Source: Porogramme epimiltina | Taxonomy: Eukaryota > Basidiomycota > Agaricomycetes > Polyporales > Polyporaceae | DNA: 24,862 nucleotides | Reading direction: 5' to 3' | NCBI GenBank assembly: GCA_900155495.1 | Contig: FTLJ01000155.1 | Span: 1-24,862 of the forward strand | Shown here: one piece after another, positions 10,065 to 18,905 of the stretch | Numbering within the stretch: the stretch's first letter is position 1 | How the letters are laid out: the number at the start of each line of letters is the position of its first letter | Notes under the pieces: model-generated | What the model was told of the DNA's origin: nothing | Database searches by the model: none | Seen by the model: the letters and a program-made list of their open reading frames with translations, nothing else | Program-made: the position numbers and the translations under genes

Positions 10065-11470
10065 TCAAGCAGACTTCGCTGACAATTCAACGGCGTGCTT
10101 GAACGCGCCGAGGAGTGCCGTGAACTGAAGCTTCTCGCTGCCACCTGTTGATAGCCGGTGCCTATATGCAGTGTCAGCGAGAGGCCACACGAACGAGCGG
10201 ATACGAGCGGACTCACTCTGTAGTGGCGAGGAAATCGAGCAGGTATATACGCGCGTGCGGTTTGAAATTGATCGTCTCAATGTACTCGTACGCGCCGTTT
10301 ATGAGGTCAGGCAGCGCAAGACCGCGATCGGTCTTCAGCGCGGATATCACTACAAGTAGAGGCTCAGTCAGGAGTCACACGTTGCCCCCGAATGGACTTA
10401 CTGTTATACGATGTTGTGAAATCATCTTGTAGCATGGAGTTGACAATCGTCTCGATGTCAGCCGGTTGTGGGTTACCAGTGCAGTTGTATATTTCTGCCT
10501 CGCCAGTAAGCTCGTACGCTGCATGACATGCCTGGAGGATGTTCAATGCTCGACGCATATCCCCCTTGGACAACTTAAGCAACGCTTGCTTTCCCTCTGG
10601 AGTGAGCTTTACGCTGTGAGTAGGTGAGCGATGCGCTTATATCACCCGTCGACGTATAGTTTAACACGTACCCTTCCGATTCGATCACATTGTCTACCCG
10701 CTTCTCCACCTCAGGGATCGGCAAGGGAGAGAAGCGGAACCGTGTGCATCGACTCTGGACGGCAGGGATGATCTTGTTCACATAGTTGCAGATAATACAG
10801 AAGCGGACGTTCTTCGTATACTGCTCAATAACTCGGCGGAGCGCGGCCTGGGCGGCGGTGGTCATCATGTCCGCTTCATCGAGGATGATGAGCTTGTACC
10901 CTTTAGAGTAAAGGGTGCGTGTCTCTGCGAAGTTCTTGATTTGTTCTCTGACGACGTCAATGCCACGGTCGTCCGAAGCGTTCAACTGTTACCTAGAATT
11001 AGCGGAGGGTCAGGAGAGAGGTGATCGGGGTGCACACCTCGAGAATCTGTTTCCTGAACCCCGGGCCGTATATTCGACGTGCAACGGCAAGAATGGTTGA
11101 TGTCTTTCCCGTCCCCGGAGGCCCATAGAATAAGAGATGTGGAAGCCTGTTCTTCTCGATGAATTTCTCGACTGCACGGGATCCTCGTAAGCACGCCCCG
11201 GACGTGGGCAGCATGGTCTCAACGCACTTGTGCTCGTGATATCCTTGTGGGACACGACATCATCCAGGGTTACCGGTCGGTACTTCTCCACCCTAGCCTT
11301 GTGTCAAGCGATGCAAACGGAAGAGTCACCCGGCAGGCGTACCATGGCAAGTTCTCAAGATCGTGAGGCTCGTCTTGCGCAGTGGCTTTCGCCTTACCCT
11401 TGCCCTTTCCTGCGGTCGGCCAGGCAATAGGCTCAGCATCCTCTACACGCATTTCTTGGTCGCTTTCCAT
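10065..11470 (-). CDS. RFC3: Replication factor C small subunit, yeast Rfc3 / human RFC5 type, 7 exons
   Basis: Subunit of the RFC clamp loader that uses ATP to open PCNA and load it at primer-template junctions; also part of checkpoint and cohesion loader variants. Minus-strand exons: 11470-11343, 11292-11228, 11171-11038, 10985-10672, 10613-10402, 10349-10217 and 10161-10065; 1083 nt, 360 aa. Features in order: a basic/acidic N-terminal tail (GKGKGKAKA); RFC box WVEKYRP (about 43-49); Walker A GPPGTGKT (81-88); LNASDDRG (110-117); Walker B ILDEAD (143-148); sensor-1 region with CNYVNKIIP; and the SRC arginine-finger motif (187-189). The helical and collar regions follow. The [12 protein letters not shown] stretch and the SRCTRFRF segment point to Rfc3 rather than Rfc2 or Rfc4. 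The start has a good context (CACCATGG). It is divergent from the ubiquitin-eS31 gene with 411 bp between start codons, and five ACGCGT boxes lie just upstream. Confidence 0.95.
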
Positions 11471-11498
11471 GGTGTTTGGGTACGGTGTGTAGTGAGAA

Positions 11499-11604
11499 AC
11501 GCGTAACACAGGTGTAGCAGGGCCAAGTCGGAGAGTCGGCGACGCGTCGGGCAAGCCTGGTGGCGGAGACGCGTCTGGGCGCCTACGCGTCACGAGCGAC
11601 GCGT
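11499..11604. promoter_or_regulatory. Cluster of five MluI cell-cycle boxes (ACGCGT)
   Basis: Perfect ACGCGT hexamers occur at 11499-11504, 11542-11547, 11569-11574, 11585-11590 and 11599-11604; the second and fifth extend further around the core (GACGCGTC). The cluster is 29-134 nt upstream of the RFC3 start codon. ACGCGT is the binding site of the fungal MBF complex, which drives S-phase genes including clamp-loader subunits in yeasts. The sequence is palindromic, so it could also influence the ubiquitin-eS31 gene on the other side, although that gene has its own TATA box downstream. Confidence 0.75.
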
Positions 11605-11616
11605 CTCGCTAAGCGC

Positions 11617-11646
11617 TGAGTCAGCGGAGATCCAAGCGGAGTCAGC
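11617..11646 (+). promoter_or_regulatory. Paired GAGTCAGC repeats with a Gcn4/AP-1-like site
   Basis: GAGTCAGC occurs at 11618-11625 and again at 11639-11646, exactly 21 bp apart (two helical turns). The first copy is inside TGAGTCA (11617-11623), the core site of Gcn4/CPC1-type bZIP activators, which in fungi control amino-acid and translation-related genes. The repeats lie about 70-100 bp upstream of the TATA box of the ubiquitin-eS31 gene, so they more likely belong to that gene than to RFC3. Confidence 0.45.
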
Positions 11647-11715
11647 ACTGAGCGCGAACTCTAACCTTAAATGCACGGACCATCCACAGAGAGTGGCTGC
11701 TGACAAAGCAGGGAC

Positions 11716-11722
11716 TATATAT
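11716..11722 (+). promoter_or_regulatory. TATA box of the ubiquitin-eS31 gene
   Basis: TATATAT lies about 100 bp upstream of the donor of the 5' UTR intron and 160 bp upstream of the ATG. This leaves room for a short first non-coding exon starting near 11745-11760. It is the only clear TATA element between the two divergent genes. Confidence 0.6.
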
Positions 11723-11822
11723 CTTTCGGCGCAAGCGCGCAAGTACTTTCCCTCAGCCAGGAACTTGCTTTTGTCAACGACTCCACCGGCACTCGTGTTG
11801 GACAGACAGAGGCGGCCACCAA

Positions 11823-12531
<709 letters not shown>

Positions 12532-12910
12532 GCCATCATGCGGGTCCATGTCTTGCGCTATGTATCACGCTGTATGCATATGATCCTGTAGCATCCTCGA
12601 GTTTGCAATGCCATCCGCTAGCTGCATCCGACGTGTCTTTGTGCCGTGTGCTCTACCTATATATTCGTCTTCCGATTATGACGGTCGCAAAGTGCGCGAG
12701 TGAGACGCCAGGCTTGGGACAGCCAATCGGAGCGTCCTATCCGAAAAATCCTCCGTTCCGCTGACGGATCAGGGAACATGCATCACAACTTTGCGCCCGC
12801 CGCCGGGGGACCGCCTCGGTTAAAATTCACGAACATGCCACCGTCGCAGTCCTCTGCCACGCCCATACTTATTCCCCACCCCGCATTCCCCGCCCTCCCC
12901 CACAGCCGCC
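12532..12910. promoter_or_regulatory. 3' UTR of ubiquitin-eS31 and promoter of the F-box gene
   Basis: The first half is the likely 3' UTR and terminator of the upstream gene. The second half holds a CCAAT box at 12723-12727, about 185 bp before the next ATG, a TTAAAAT near 12820, and a C-rich tract from about 12855 to the start codon, which resembles a fungal core promoter. No gene is seen here. Confidence 0.5.
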
Positions 12911-14665
12911 ATGCACATCGCACTCCTCATCGACGAGATTCTCCAGCTCGTGCTTGACCACTGCGCAGAGCTCCCTGCGACGGACCCGGAATGGACATTC
13001 GCTCAGCTCGCGCGGTGCTGCAAGGCATGGAAAGACCCTGCGCTGGATAGGCTGTGGGCACGGATGAGCGGGGTGGGGCCCCTCCTCGCCCTCGTCAATG
13101 GGGATACAGTGAGTCGAAATCTTCCCTTTGGCTGGAAGAGCGCCTGGGCAAGAAGTAGAGTTAGTGTGGTCAATTGAGTCACGAGCACGAGGCCACGGAG
13201 GTCGGATCCCGCAGTAGACTTCGTCGTGCTCAATGTCTGTGACAGTAACCGAGTTTCTTCAATCCATGAGGCACGTTTGATGTTTTTCGAATCGCAACGT
13301 AGCTGTATCAGCGGTTTCGTCATCTGGAATACCCGGTGAATCACATCGGGCCCCCGCGAAGACGTGTCCGTCCCTCTGTATATAGAGAAGGAAGCTAACC
13401 GTGACTTATAGGCAGCCGCTTCCGGCATCTTCTCTACGTATGCTTCTCGGGTGAAGCAAATCGTCCATACCAAGACGGATTCAATCCGCGATATCCCCCT
13501 CGACCGCTCAGTCGCCTTTCCAAAACTCGAAGCCACTACATTGGCCTTCCAGGGTTGTATGGCGCCCCAAAACTGGGCCTTCTCGCCTTCCCTGAAGCGG
13601 GTAAATATCAATATTGGCTTCAATGCCGGCGACCAGCAGGCGTTACTCGATAGGAGTAACTCCGTTGCCAAATTCCTGCAGCATGCTGGCATGCACGCTC
13701 CCAACCTTCGCACTCTTCAAATCCGAGGGCGCATGACCGACTCGCTCAACCTTACCGTCGCCGGGCTCACACAACTCCGTGCCCTGACCATTCAGGGCAA
13801 CTGCTTCCTGCAGGCCGACACCCTCGCCGCGATTGCCCAATTTCCCGCCCTCGAGTCCCTCGACGTGCACGCAAGCCAGGTGGAGGCAAACGAGTTTGAG
13901 GATGCTCTCCTCGCAAGACCCGACGCGCCGTGCTTCCCCGCGCTGAAGAACCTCACGATTCGCGCCAGCGGCGCGCTCCTCTCCGCGGTCATCGCCCACC
14001 TCCCCTGCGCCACGCTCGTCACACTACACGCCGATCTCGAAGCATGCTCTAGCGGACCCTCCCACGTGCAGCCCGTCCTCGAGCTCCTTGCACAAAAGGC
14101 CCACGCGAGCCTCGCGGACCTCACGATCGAGGACCGCACCGATCCCGCTGAACTTGACGCCCCGCCCTCTTCGCCTCCATGCTGGTACACGCTCGGGCTC
14201 CTCGCACCCCTCGCGCGGCTCAAGGCGCTGAAGCGCGCCACGCTCCCCCACCCGGATCTGCAGGACGCGGACCTCGAGACGCTCGGGAAGTGGTGGCCTG
14301 CGCTGGTCCACTTGCATCTCGGGACGCTGGACGCGGACGATGGCGAGAGCGGAGAGCTGCCGGTGTGGAGGACGCGCATGACGCCGGCTGCGTATGGAGT
14401 TGCTGCGAAGACGTTCAAGCACCTGGAGAGCCTGGCGCTCCCGGCGCACCTGCCTGACGCTGTCGACGGCAGCGCGGCGGCAGAGCTGGCGCAGCAGAGC
14501 AAGCTCTGCGCACTCGTGGTTGGGGATGTTCCTGACGCGGGCACCCGCGCGGTGGGGATCGTCGATGCTCTTTTGGAGATCTTCCCTAAACTCACGACGT
14601 TGGATTGTCATGCTGCCGAGGTCACGGAACGGTTCGAAACGGTTCTCGTGTCTCGGAGGCTATAG
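12911..14665 (+). CDS. F-box / leucine-rich-repeat-like protein
   Basis: Likely substrate adaptor of an SCF ubiquitin ligase. The start at 12911 follows the context AGCCGCCATG. Exon 1 (12911-13108) encodes an F-box-like N-terminus: the residues LLIDEILQLVLDHC, then FAQLARCCKAWKDPALDRLW. The next clear exon (13412-14665) carries a YASRVKQI segment and then irregular leucine-rich repeats, for example LRTLQIRG, LRALTIQG, LESLDVHA and LKNLTIRA. Both edges are phase 0 with consensus GTGAGT and TATAG, so a simple join gives 483 aa. The intron would be 303 bp, far longer than the usual 44-62 bp here, so a short middle exon may be missing from this model. Such F-box proteins form large families in Agaricomycetes, and the target cannot be predicted. 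Confidence 0.8.
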
Positions 14666-15038
14666 ATGTTCATATTGGTCTTTCTGAACAGATTAGAGTC
14701 CTTAGACATAGACACAGATAGATAGAGATTAGATTGCCTAGACACACGATACAGGGCCTCATACCCCCTCTTGGATCAGGACTCATAGACTTAGAACGCA
14801 GGGGTCCTTGGATAATAGGCTTCTGACTATTTAACTAGTAGCTACATGTAATGTACTTGAACAGGTACCATTATAATTGTAACGCCGAGTATTGATCGCA
14901 GTGAACGTAAGGTGCTTACCCAATACTAATCGTTTGAAACGCGTCACTCTCATTTGGCGTTGTCAAGCCACTTGCCCCCGCCTCTCATCTCCATCCGCCT
15001 ATCGTTCTTGCCGTCACTCCTTTCTTTCTGCCGCCACC
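14666..15038. other. Intergenic region between the F-box gene and the coiled-coil gene
   Basis: The first part (about 14690-14760) is rich in AGACA/AGATA short repeats and is probably 3' UTR. The last 70 bp before the next ATG are strongly pyrimidine-rich. A single ACGCGT lies at 14939-14944. No gene is seen. Confidence 0.5.
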
Positions 15039-16526
15039 ATGCCCGCCATCGACAACGACGCGGACGTGTTTACTAGCTCCCGCTACCTCTCCACGGAATC
15101 GGGTCTGCCACGACGGTCACCATCTAGACAGAGCCTCAATCTAAATGGCCGCAAGTCCTCCGCCTCCCTCCGTGGCAGCCCTTCCTCTCTCGCAGACGCT
15201 CTTGGTGGAGACGATGCAAATGGCCGCCACTCACTAGCACACGAACTCGCCGCAGCGCTCCTTCCGGAACCGAGCGCAGGCTCAAAGCTACTCGCAGAGG
15301 AGTTTGGGATCGAGTACGATGAAGGGGCAGAGGGCATAGATGGGGCTCCCGAAGGCACGTACGGCGACAGCAGCGAGGAGCCGTCCGGCACACGCACACC
15401 ACAACCACAGCACGCCGACCTCGGCGGCGCGGACTCGCTCGCCGCGCAGCTGAACGGCGCGGCCGCCTCCCTGGACGACCACACGCTCGGCTCCCCGCAC
15501 TCGTCCGCGACACGAGAGAGCGCGCCCGACTTCGACCCCGACTTCCGCAGCCCCGAGGCGTCGCCGACGCTCGCGGCGCGGCGCGTCCGCCGCCAGCCGG
15601 AGCAGCAGGACCCGATGGCGATCCTCGCCGCGGACCTCGAGTACACGGAGAAGTTCCTCGCGCAGCTCCGGCGGCTCGACGCGGGCGATCCCGCGCCCGC
15701 GCCGACCTCGCCCACGTCGTCGTCGTCGGCGCCGACGCCGACGCTCGAGACGCTCGCGTCGGACGTCATCCGGCGGATCAACGACGCTGCGCGCGACCGC
15801 GAGGGCCAGCTGCGCGAGCTGCTCGAGTACGAGCGCGAGTTCCGCAAGATCGCGGGCGAGGTCGGCGGCACGGACGCGCTCGCCGTCCTGCCGGAGCTCG
15901 AGGACCTCGTCCGGGACGTCGTCCAGCCCTCCGCCGCGGGGCCGTCCTCGTCGTCCGGCGCACGGGCGCAGGAAACGCCTGCGCTCGAGGCGATCGCGGA
16001 AGATTCGAACGACTGGGAGGTGGACCCCGATCGGGCACGGCTGGGGGACGAGGACGACGAAGACGAAGACCAATACCCCGAGTCGCCGTACTCGCCGACC
16101 CCGGCCAAGACGGAGTTCCCGCCTATGCCGACCGTCCAAGGCCCCCCGACCCCCGCAGCGGCCATCCCTCTCCTCACACACCTCCGGACGTTCACTACGA
16201 GCACGGCGAGTTCGTTGGCGACGATATCTGAACACACACAAGTGAACGCGGCGGCGACGACGGAGGCGGGGCGCAAGATCCGTGCGCTGAAGAACAAGCT
16301 CGGCGGGTGGCGCACGGAGTGGGACAGCGCGGAGCGGAGCCGGGTGCGGATAGAACGGTGGGAGGCGGGCGTGGCGGATGGGGACGCGGTGCCGCTCGCG
16401 TCGCCGTCGCGCACGCACCGGCGAGTGGACGGGCGGAAGATCGTGCAGGAGCACCTGGAAGCCTTCGAACGCGCCCTAACTGAGGCGAATACGAAGACGC
16501 AGGCGATCATTGCCGCGGTGTCGTGA
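15039..16526 (+). CDS. Unrecognised Ser/Pro-rich protein with coiled coils, single exon
   Basis: An uninterrupted frame encodes 495 aa from an ATG in optimal context (CCGCCACCATGC) behind a CT-rich leader. The family is not recognised. Residues 1-75 are Ser/Arg-rich and look phosphorylatable. Next come a hydrophobic helix-forming segment (HSLAHELAAALLPEP) and an acidic part. Residues near 192-215 (ILAADLEYTEKFLAQLRR) and 238-280 (with QLRELLEYEREFRKI) have heptad character. An acidic Ser/Pro linker near 320-370 leads to a C-terminal helical domain (about 376-495) with RKIRALKNKLGGWRTEWD. The organisation resembles cytoskeletal, septum or spindle-pole scaffold proteins, but that is only a guess. 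A 563-codon frame on the opposite strand overlaps most of the gene and is judged a shadow. Confidence 0.75.
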   Translation: MPAIDNDADVFTSSRYLSTESGLPRRSPSRQSLNLNGRKSSASLRGSPSSLADALGGDDANGRHSLAHELAAALLPEPSAGSKLLAEEFGIEYDEGAEGIDGAPEGTYGDSSEEPSGTRTPQPQHADLGGADSLAAQLNGAAASLDDHTLGSPHSSATRESAPDFDPDFRSPEASPTLAARRVRRQPEQQDPMAILAADLEYTEKFLAQLRRLDAGDPAPAPTSPTSSSSAPTPTLETLASDVIRRINDAARDREGQLRELLEYEREFRKIAGEVGGTDALAVLPELEDLVRDVVQPSAAGPSSSSGARAQETPALEAIAEDSNDWEVDPDRARLGDEDDEDEDQYPESPYSPTPAKTEFPPMPTVQGPPTPAAAIPLLTHLRTFTTSTASSLATISEHTQVNAAATTEAGRKIRALKNKLGGWRTEWDSAERSRVRIERWEAGVADGDAVPLASPSRTHRRVDGRKIVQEHLEAFERALTEANTKTQAIIAAVS

Positions 16527-17109
16527 ATTTCGACCCGCGGTGGCCGTCTTCCCGCTCGCTCGTTTCTGGGCTGTGCCCTTATCGTTATGCCGTTGCTGCT
16601 GCTCCTTGGTTTTCGGGATTTGGGGGCGGGTACAGGGTGAGAGGAGGACAGGGAAGGATGAGCGTTTGGTGGATAGAGGATCGCACGTATCTTCACGACC
16701 CACTCACGAACGCACGCAGTATCTAGTACATCTCGCTTACACACATCGTCGAATTTGCTACCGCTTAGTACCATATATCAACACAGCGCCCCTGCAGTCT
16801 TACGGAATTGTTTTACATAGATGATAACTTCTCGACCGTCCTAAGCTTGCTGTGTGCTTACTCTTGTGGACTTGAGGGTCAGTCTGTGAATATACACTAC
16901 GCCAGTCAGCACGAAGGTCGTGTGCCTCGAAGCGGTAACTGCTATGTATTGAGGTTAGACTGCTTGAGTTTAGTCAATCATCAGCGACAAGGTGCTGTAA
17001 CTCCTCAGGCCAAACGCGTATGCTGCGAAATTGCGAGAAGTCTAGATGTATTCTATTGCATGGAGACTACGGTCGTTATAGGACAACATCCATAATGGCC
17101 GAATTGCCA
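16527..17109. other. Intergenic region, nothing supported
   Basis: This holds the presumed 3' UTR of the coiled-coil gene and less GC-rich sequence. A 95-codon plus-strand frame at 16808-17095 has no signal peptide, domain or composition that would support it as a gene. No repeat or RNA fold was recognised. Confidence 0.5.
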
Positions 17110-17430
17110 TGTTTGAGCCACCGCTGCGTGTCAAGATAGTATACCACAGCTGACGAAGAGGCGGGCTGCGGGGCACGGCCCTGAGACCTCTACCTCAGAC
17201 ACTATAGGCGGCCGGAGCAACACTCCCTTGACCTTCGAACGCGTTTTTTGTGCCATGAGCGCCCTACACTGTCCTCCTGCCTCTTGACCTTCCGCTTCTT
17301 GACCTCCTGCGCCTTAGCCTACTGCTCTCGTTTGGCCTTCTCACCACCCGTCCCATACCCTCTGCGGAAGCCGTTCCCGGATGTCCAGAGGTGCATGATG
17401 AAGCTAAAGATGAGACGACGGCCAAGGCAT
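17110..17430 (-). pseudogene. Decayed tandem duplicate of the last exon of the 17589-18518 gene
   Basis: About 450 bp to the left of the intact gene, the sequence repeats its last exon in degraded form. Bases 17115-17147 match 17564-17596 at 26 of 33 positions by eye, with ATACCAC at the end of both. Further matches in the same order and spacing include the GGGGCAC block, the CTCTACCTCA / CCTCCACCTCA block ending in GCCGG, and the Lys/Arg-rich helix region (minus-strand residues KAQEVKKRKVKRQ against REFKRQKQRQQ). The relic has an in-frame stop and has lost the equivalent of the terminal TGA. Only the 3' part of the gene is detectable, so this is an incomplete duplication. Confidence 0.6.
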
Positions 17431-17588
17431 CCCCCTACGAAGAGTTAGACGAATGCGCATGAGGCGTATAGCATGCAATACGCACTAAATTGGACCGTAG
17501 GGTGATAGCTCGGTGGACCACCATCACAGGGGTGCTTGACCGTCGTTAAGGGGTACAGTGGCCTGAGCCACCGTTTCATGTTGAGATA

Positions 17589-18518
17589 TCATACCACCGG
17601 CGTGGGGGCGGGGCACTGTTCCAATGTATCGGCTCTACCCTCCTCCACCTCACGTACTCCGGGCAGCCGGGACGGTACACCGTCGACGTTCTGACACGTC
17701 TTTTCCTGACCAAGAGCCACCTGGCCCCTCGGCTGCTGACGCTGTTTCTGCCTCTTAAACTCTCTCGCGCGAGCCTCCCACCCATCCTGCGCTTCTTGAG
17801 AGAGTTGCTCCCAGATAGATCGGGGCAAATGGCGGGGATAGAGATACGAAGACGGCCACCACTCATTGGTGTCGTAACTAATATTCAATCAGTATTAATT
17901 CCTGAGTGTGAAGGTCTTTTTGACACTCACCGGTTTGGACCAGGGCCTTGGTCAGCAGACCACCACCACAAGGGTGGTTGGCCGTTGCAAAGGAGCTCCA
18001 TAGCGACTGCGACACGCTTCTCCTCTTCCTCCAGCGAGTATGACACCTTGTGCATCGAATAGTTGCTATAGAGCCGAATAATCCACTGATATTTGGAGGA
18101 GCGGGGAGTGCAGAGCTCGGCCCCCCTGAGCTTAGCGCGACGGACTATGTAGTCGGAGGTCGACTGGACGGAGTAGTAGAAGTAGTAACTACTGGTGGGG
18201 TCGCACTTGCGCTGTGTCGCGGTGAGCAGTTCGTACTTGGTTGCGAATTCTACCGCCTCATCTACCGTAAAGGCGATCCCGTATAACATGCGAGGAACAG
18301 GAACGTCGTTGCCTCGAGGAAGGAAATCTGGGCCTGGCAGGTTCTCGAACGGGGGGTGCAAATCGTTCCAGCTAGGAGTCGACCTGTGCTGCAGGCTGAT
18401 AGTTTGAGACGTAGCAGGGGAGGGCAGTAGGCGTCATGCGTACCCTGTCGTCAAACCGGACGATATCTGACATTGTTGGGAAGGGAAGCGAGGGGTCGTC
18501 GTGCACGGAGTGGTCCAT
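17589..18518 (-). CDS. Unrecognised protein, 3 exons, source of a local duplication
   Basis: Exons on the minus strand: 18518-18444, 18388-17931 and 17877-17589; 822 nt, 273 aa, closing in frame. The start at 18518 has the context ACCATGG; a second ATG at 18473 (MSDIVRFDDR) is also possible. Exon 2 holds the conserved-looking segment VPRMLYGIAFTVDEAVEF, which reads like a short fungal domain of unknown function, and later LLCNGQPPLWWW. Exon 3 starts YDTNEWWPSSYLYPRHLP and continues with a basic helix (EARAREFKRQKQRQQ) before a polar tail. No catalytic motif, signal peptide or transmembrane segment is visible. The phase match across both introns and the continuous theme at the junction support a real gene. 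A broken copy of exon 3 lies immediately downstream. Confidence 0.6.
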
Positions 18519-18905
18519 GGTCAAGTTTGGATGGCGAGACAGGCCAGAAACGAGCATTGTGCCATCGCAGATCACATGACTCAACCACGTTTCCCGGGTT
18601 CACCTCGGAATCCTCTCTTCCTTACCTGCAGCCACAGCCGGATACTATCGACCAACGCCTCATTGACAGTTTTCGCGCGGAATTGATATAACGCGGCGAC
18701 GAGGACGGGGGCACACGGTGCAACGACAGGAGATAGCTATGACGAAGGGGGGTTTAAGGAGGAGGGTGGCGAGTCGGCGACGAATACGAAGCGGTCCTGT
18801 CAAAATGCGAAAAGCGAAGGCAATCGGGAGCTACAGCCGTCTATATACATACATCGTAGCAGATTAGTTCGGACCCTGTGCTCTGCGGCTTGATGCCACC
18901 TAAAT
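18519..18905. other. Intergenic region between the MMS19 stop and the unrecognised gene
   Basis: This 387 bp stretch holds the MMS19 3' UTR and the upstream region of the 17589-18518 gene, both on the minus strand. No TATA box, RNA gene or repeat is evident. Frames that read through here on either strand have no recognisable content. Confidence 0.45.

Noticed and set aside
14892..15038. Upstream in-frame ATG for the coiled-coil gene
   Set aside because: The extension translates promoter-like CT-rich DNA, and the ATG at 15039 has a far better context.
15083..16774. 563-codon open frame on the minus strand, longer than the gene called opposite it
   Set aside because: Its product is a Ser/Arg-rich string without domains, as expected for the antisense of a GC-rich gene. 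The plus-strand frame has an optimal start context, a CT-rich leader and heptad patterns.
16808..17095. 95-codon plus-strand frame
   Set aside because: Composition is not protein-like for this genome and there is no promoter or splice context to support it.
17878..17930. Reading the 17927-18361 frame as a single-exon gene that stops at 17927
   Set aside because: The apparent stop is the TGA within a perfect GTGAGT donor, and splicing to 17877 continues a phase-matched frame for 96 more codons.
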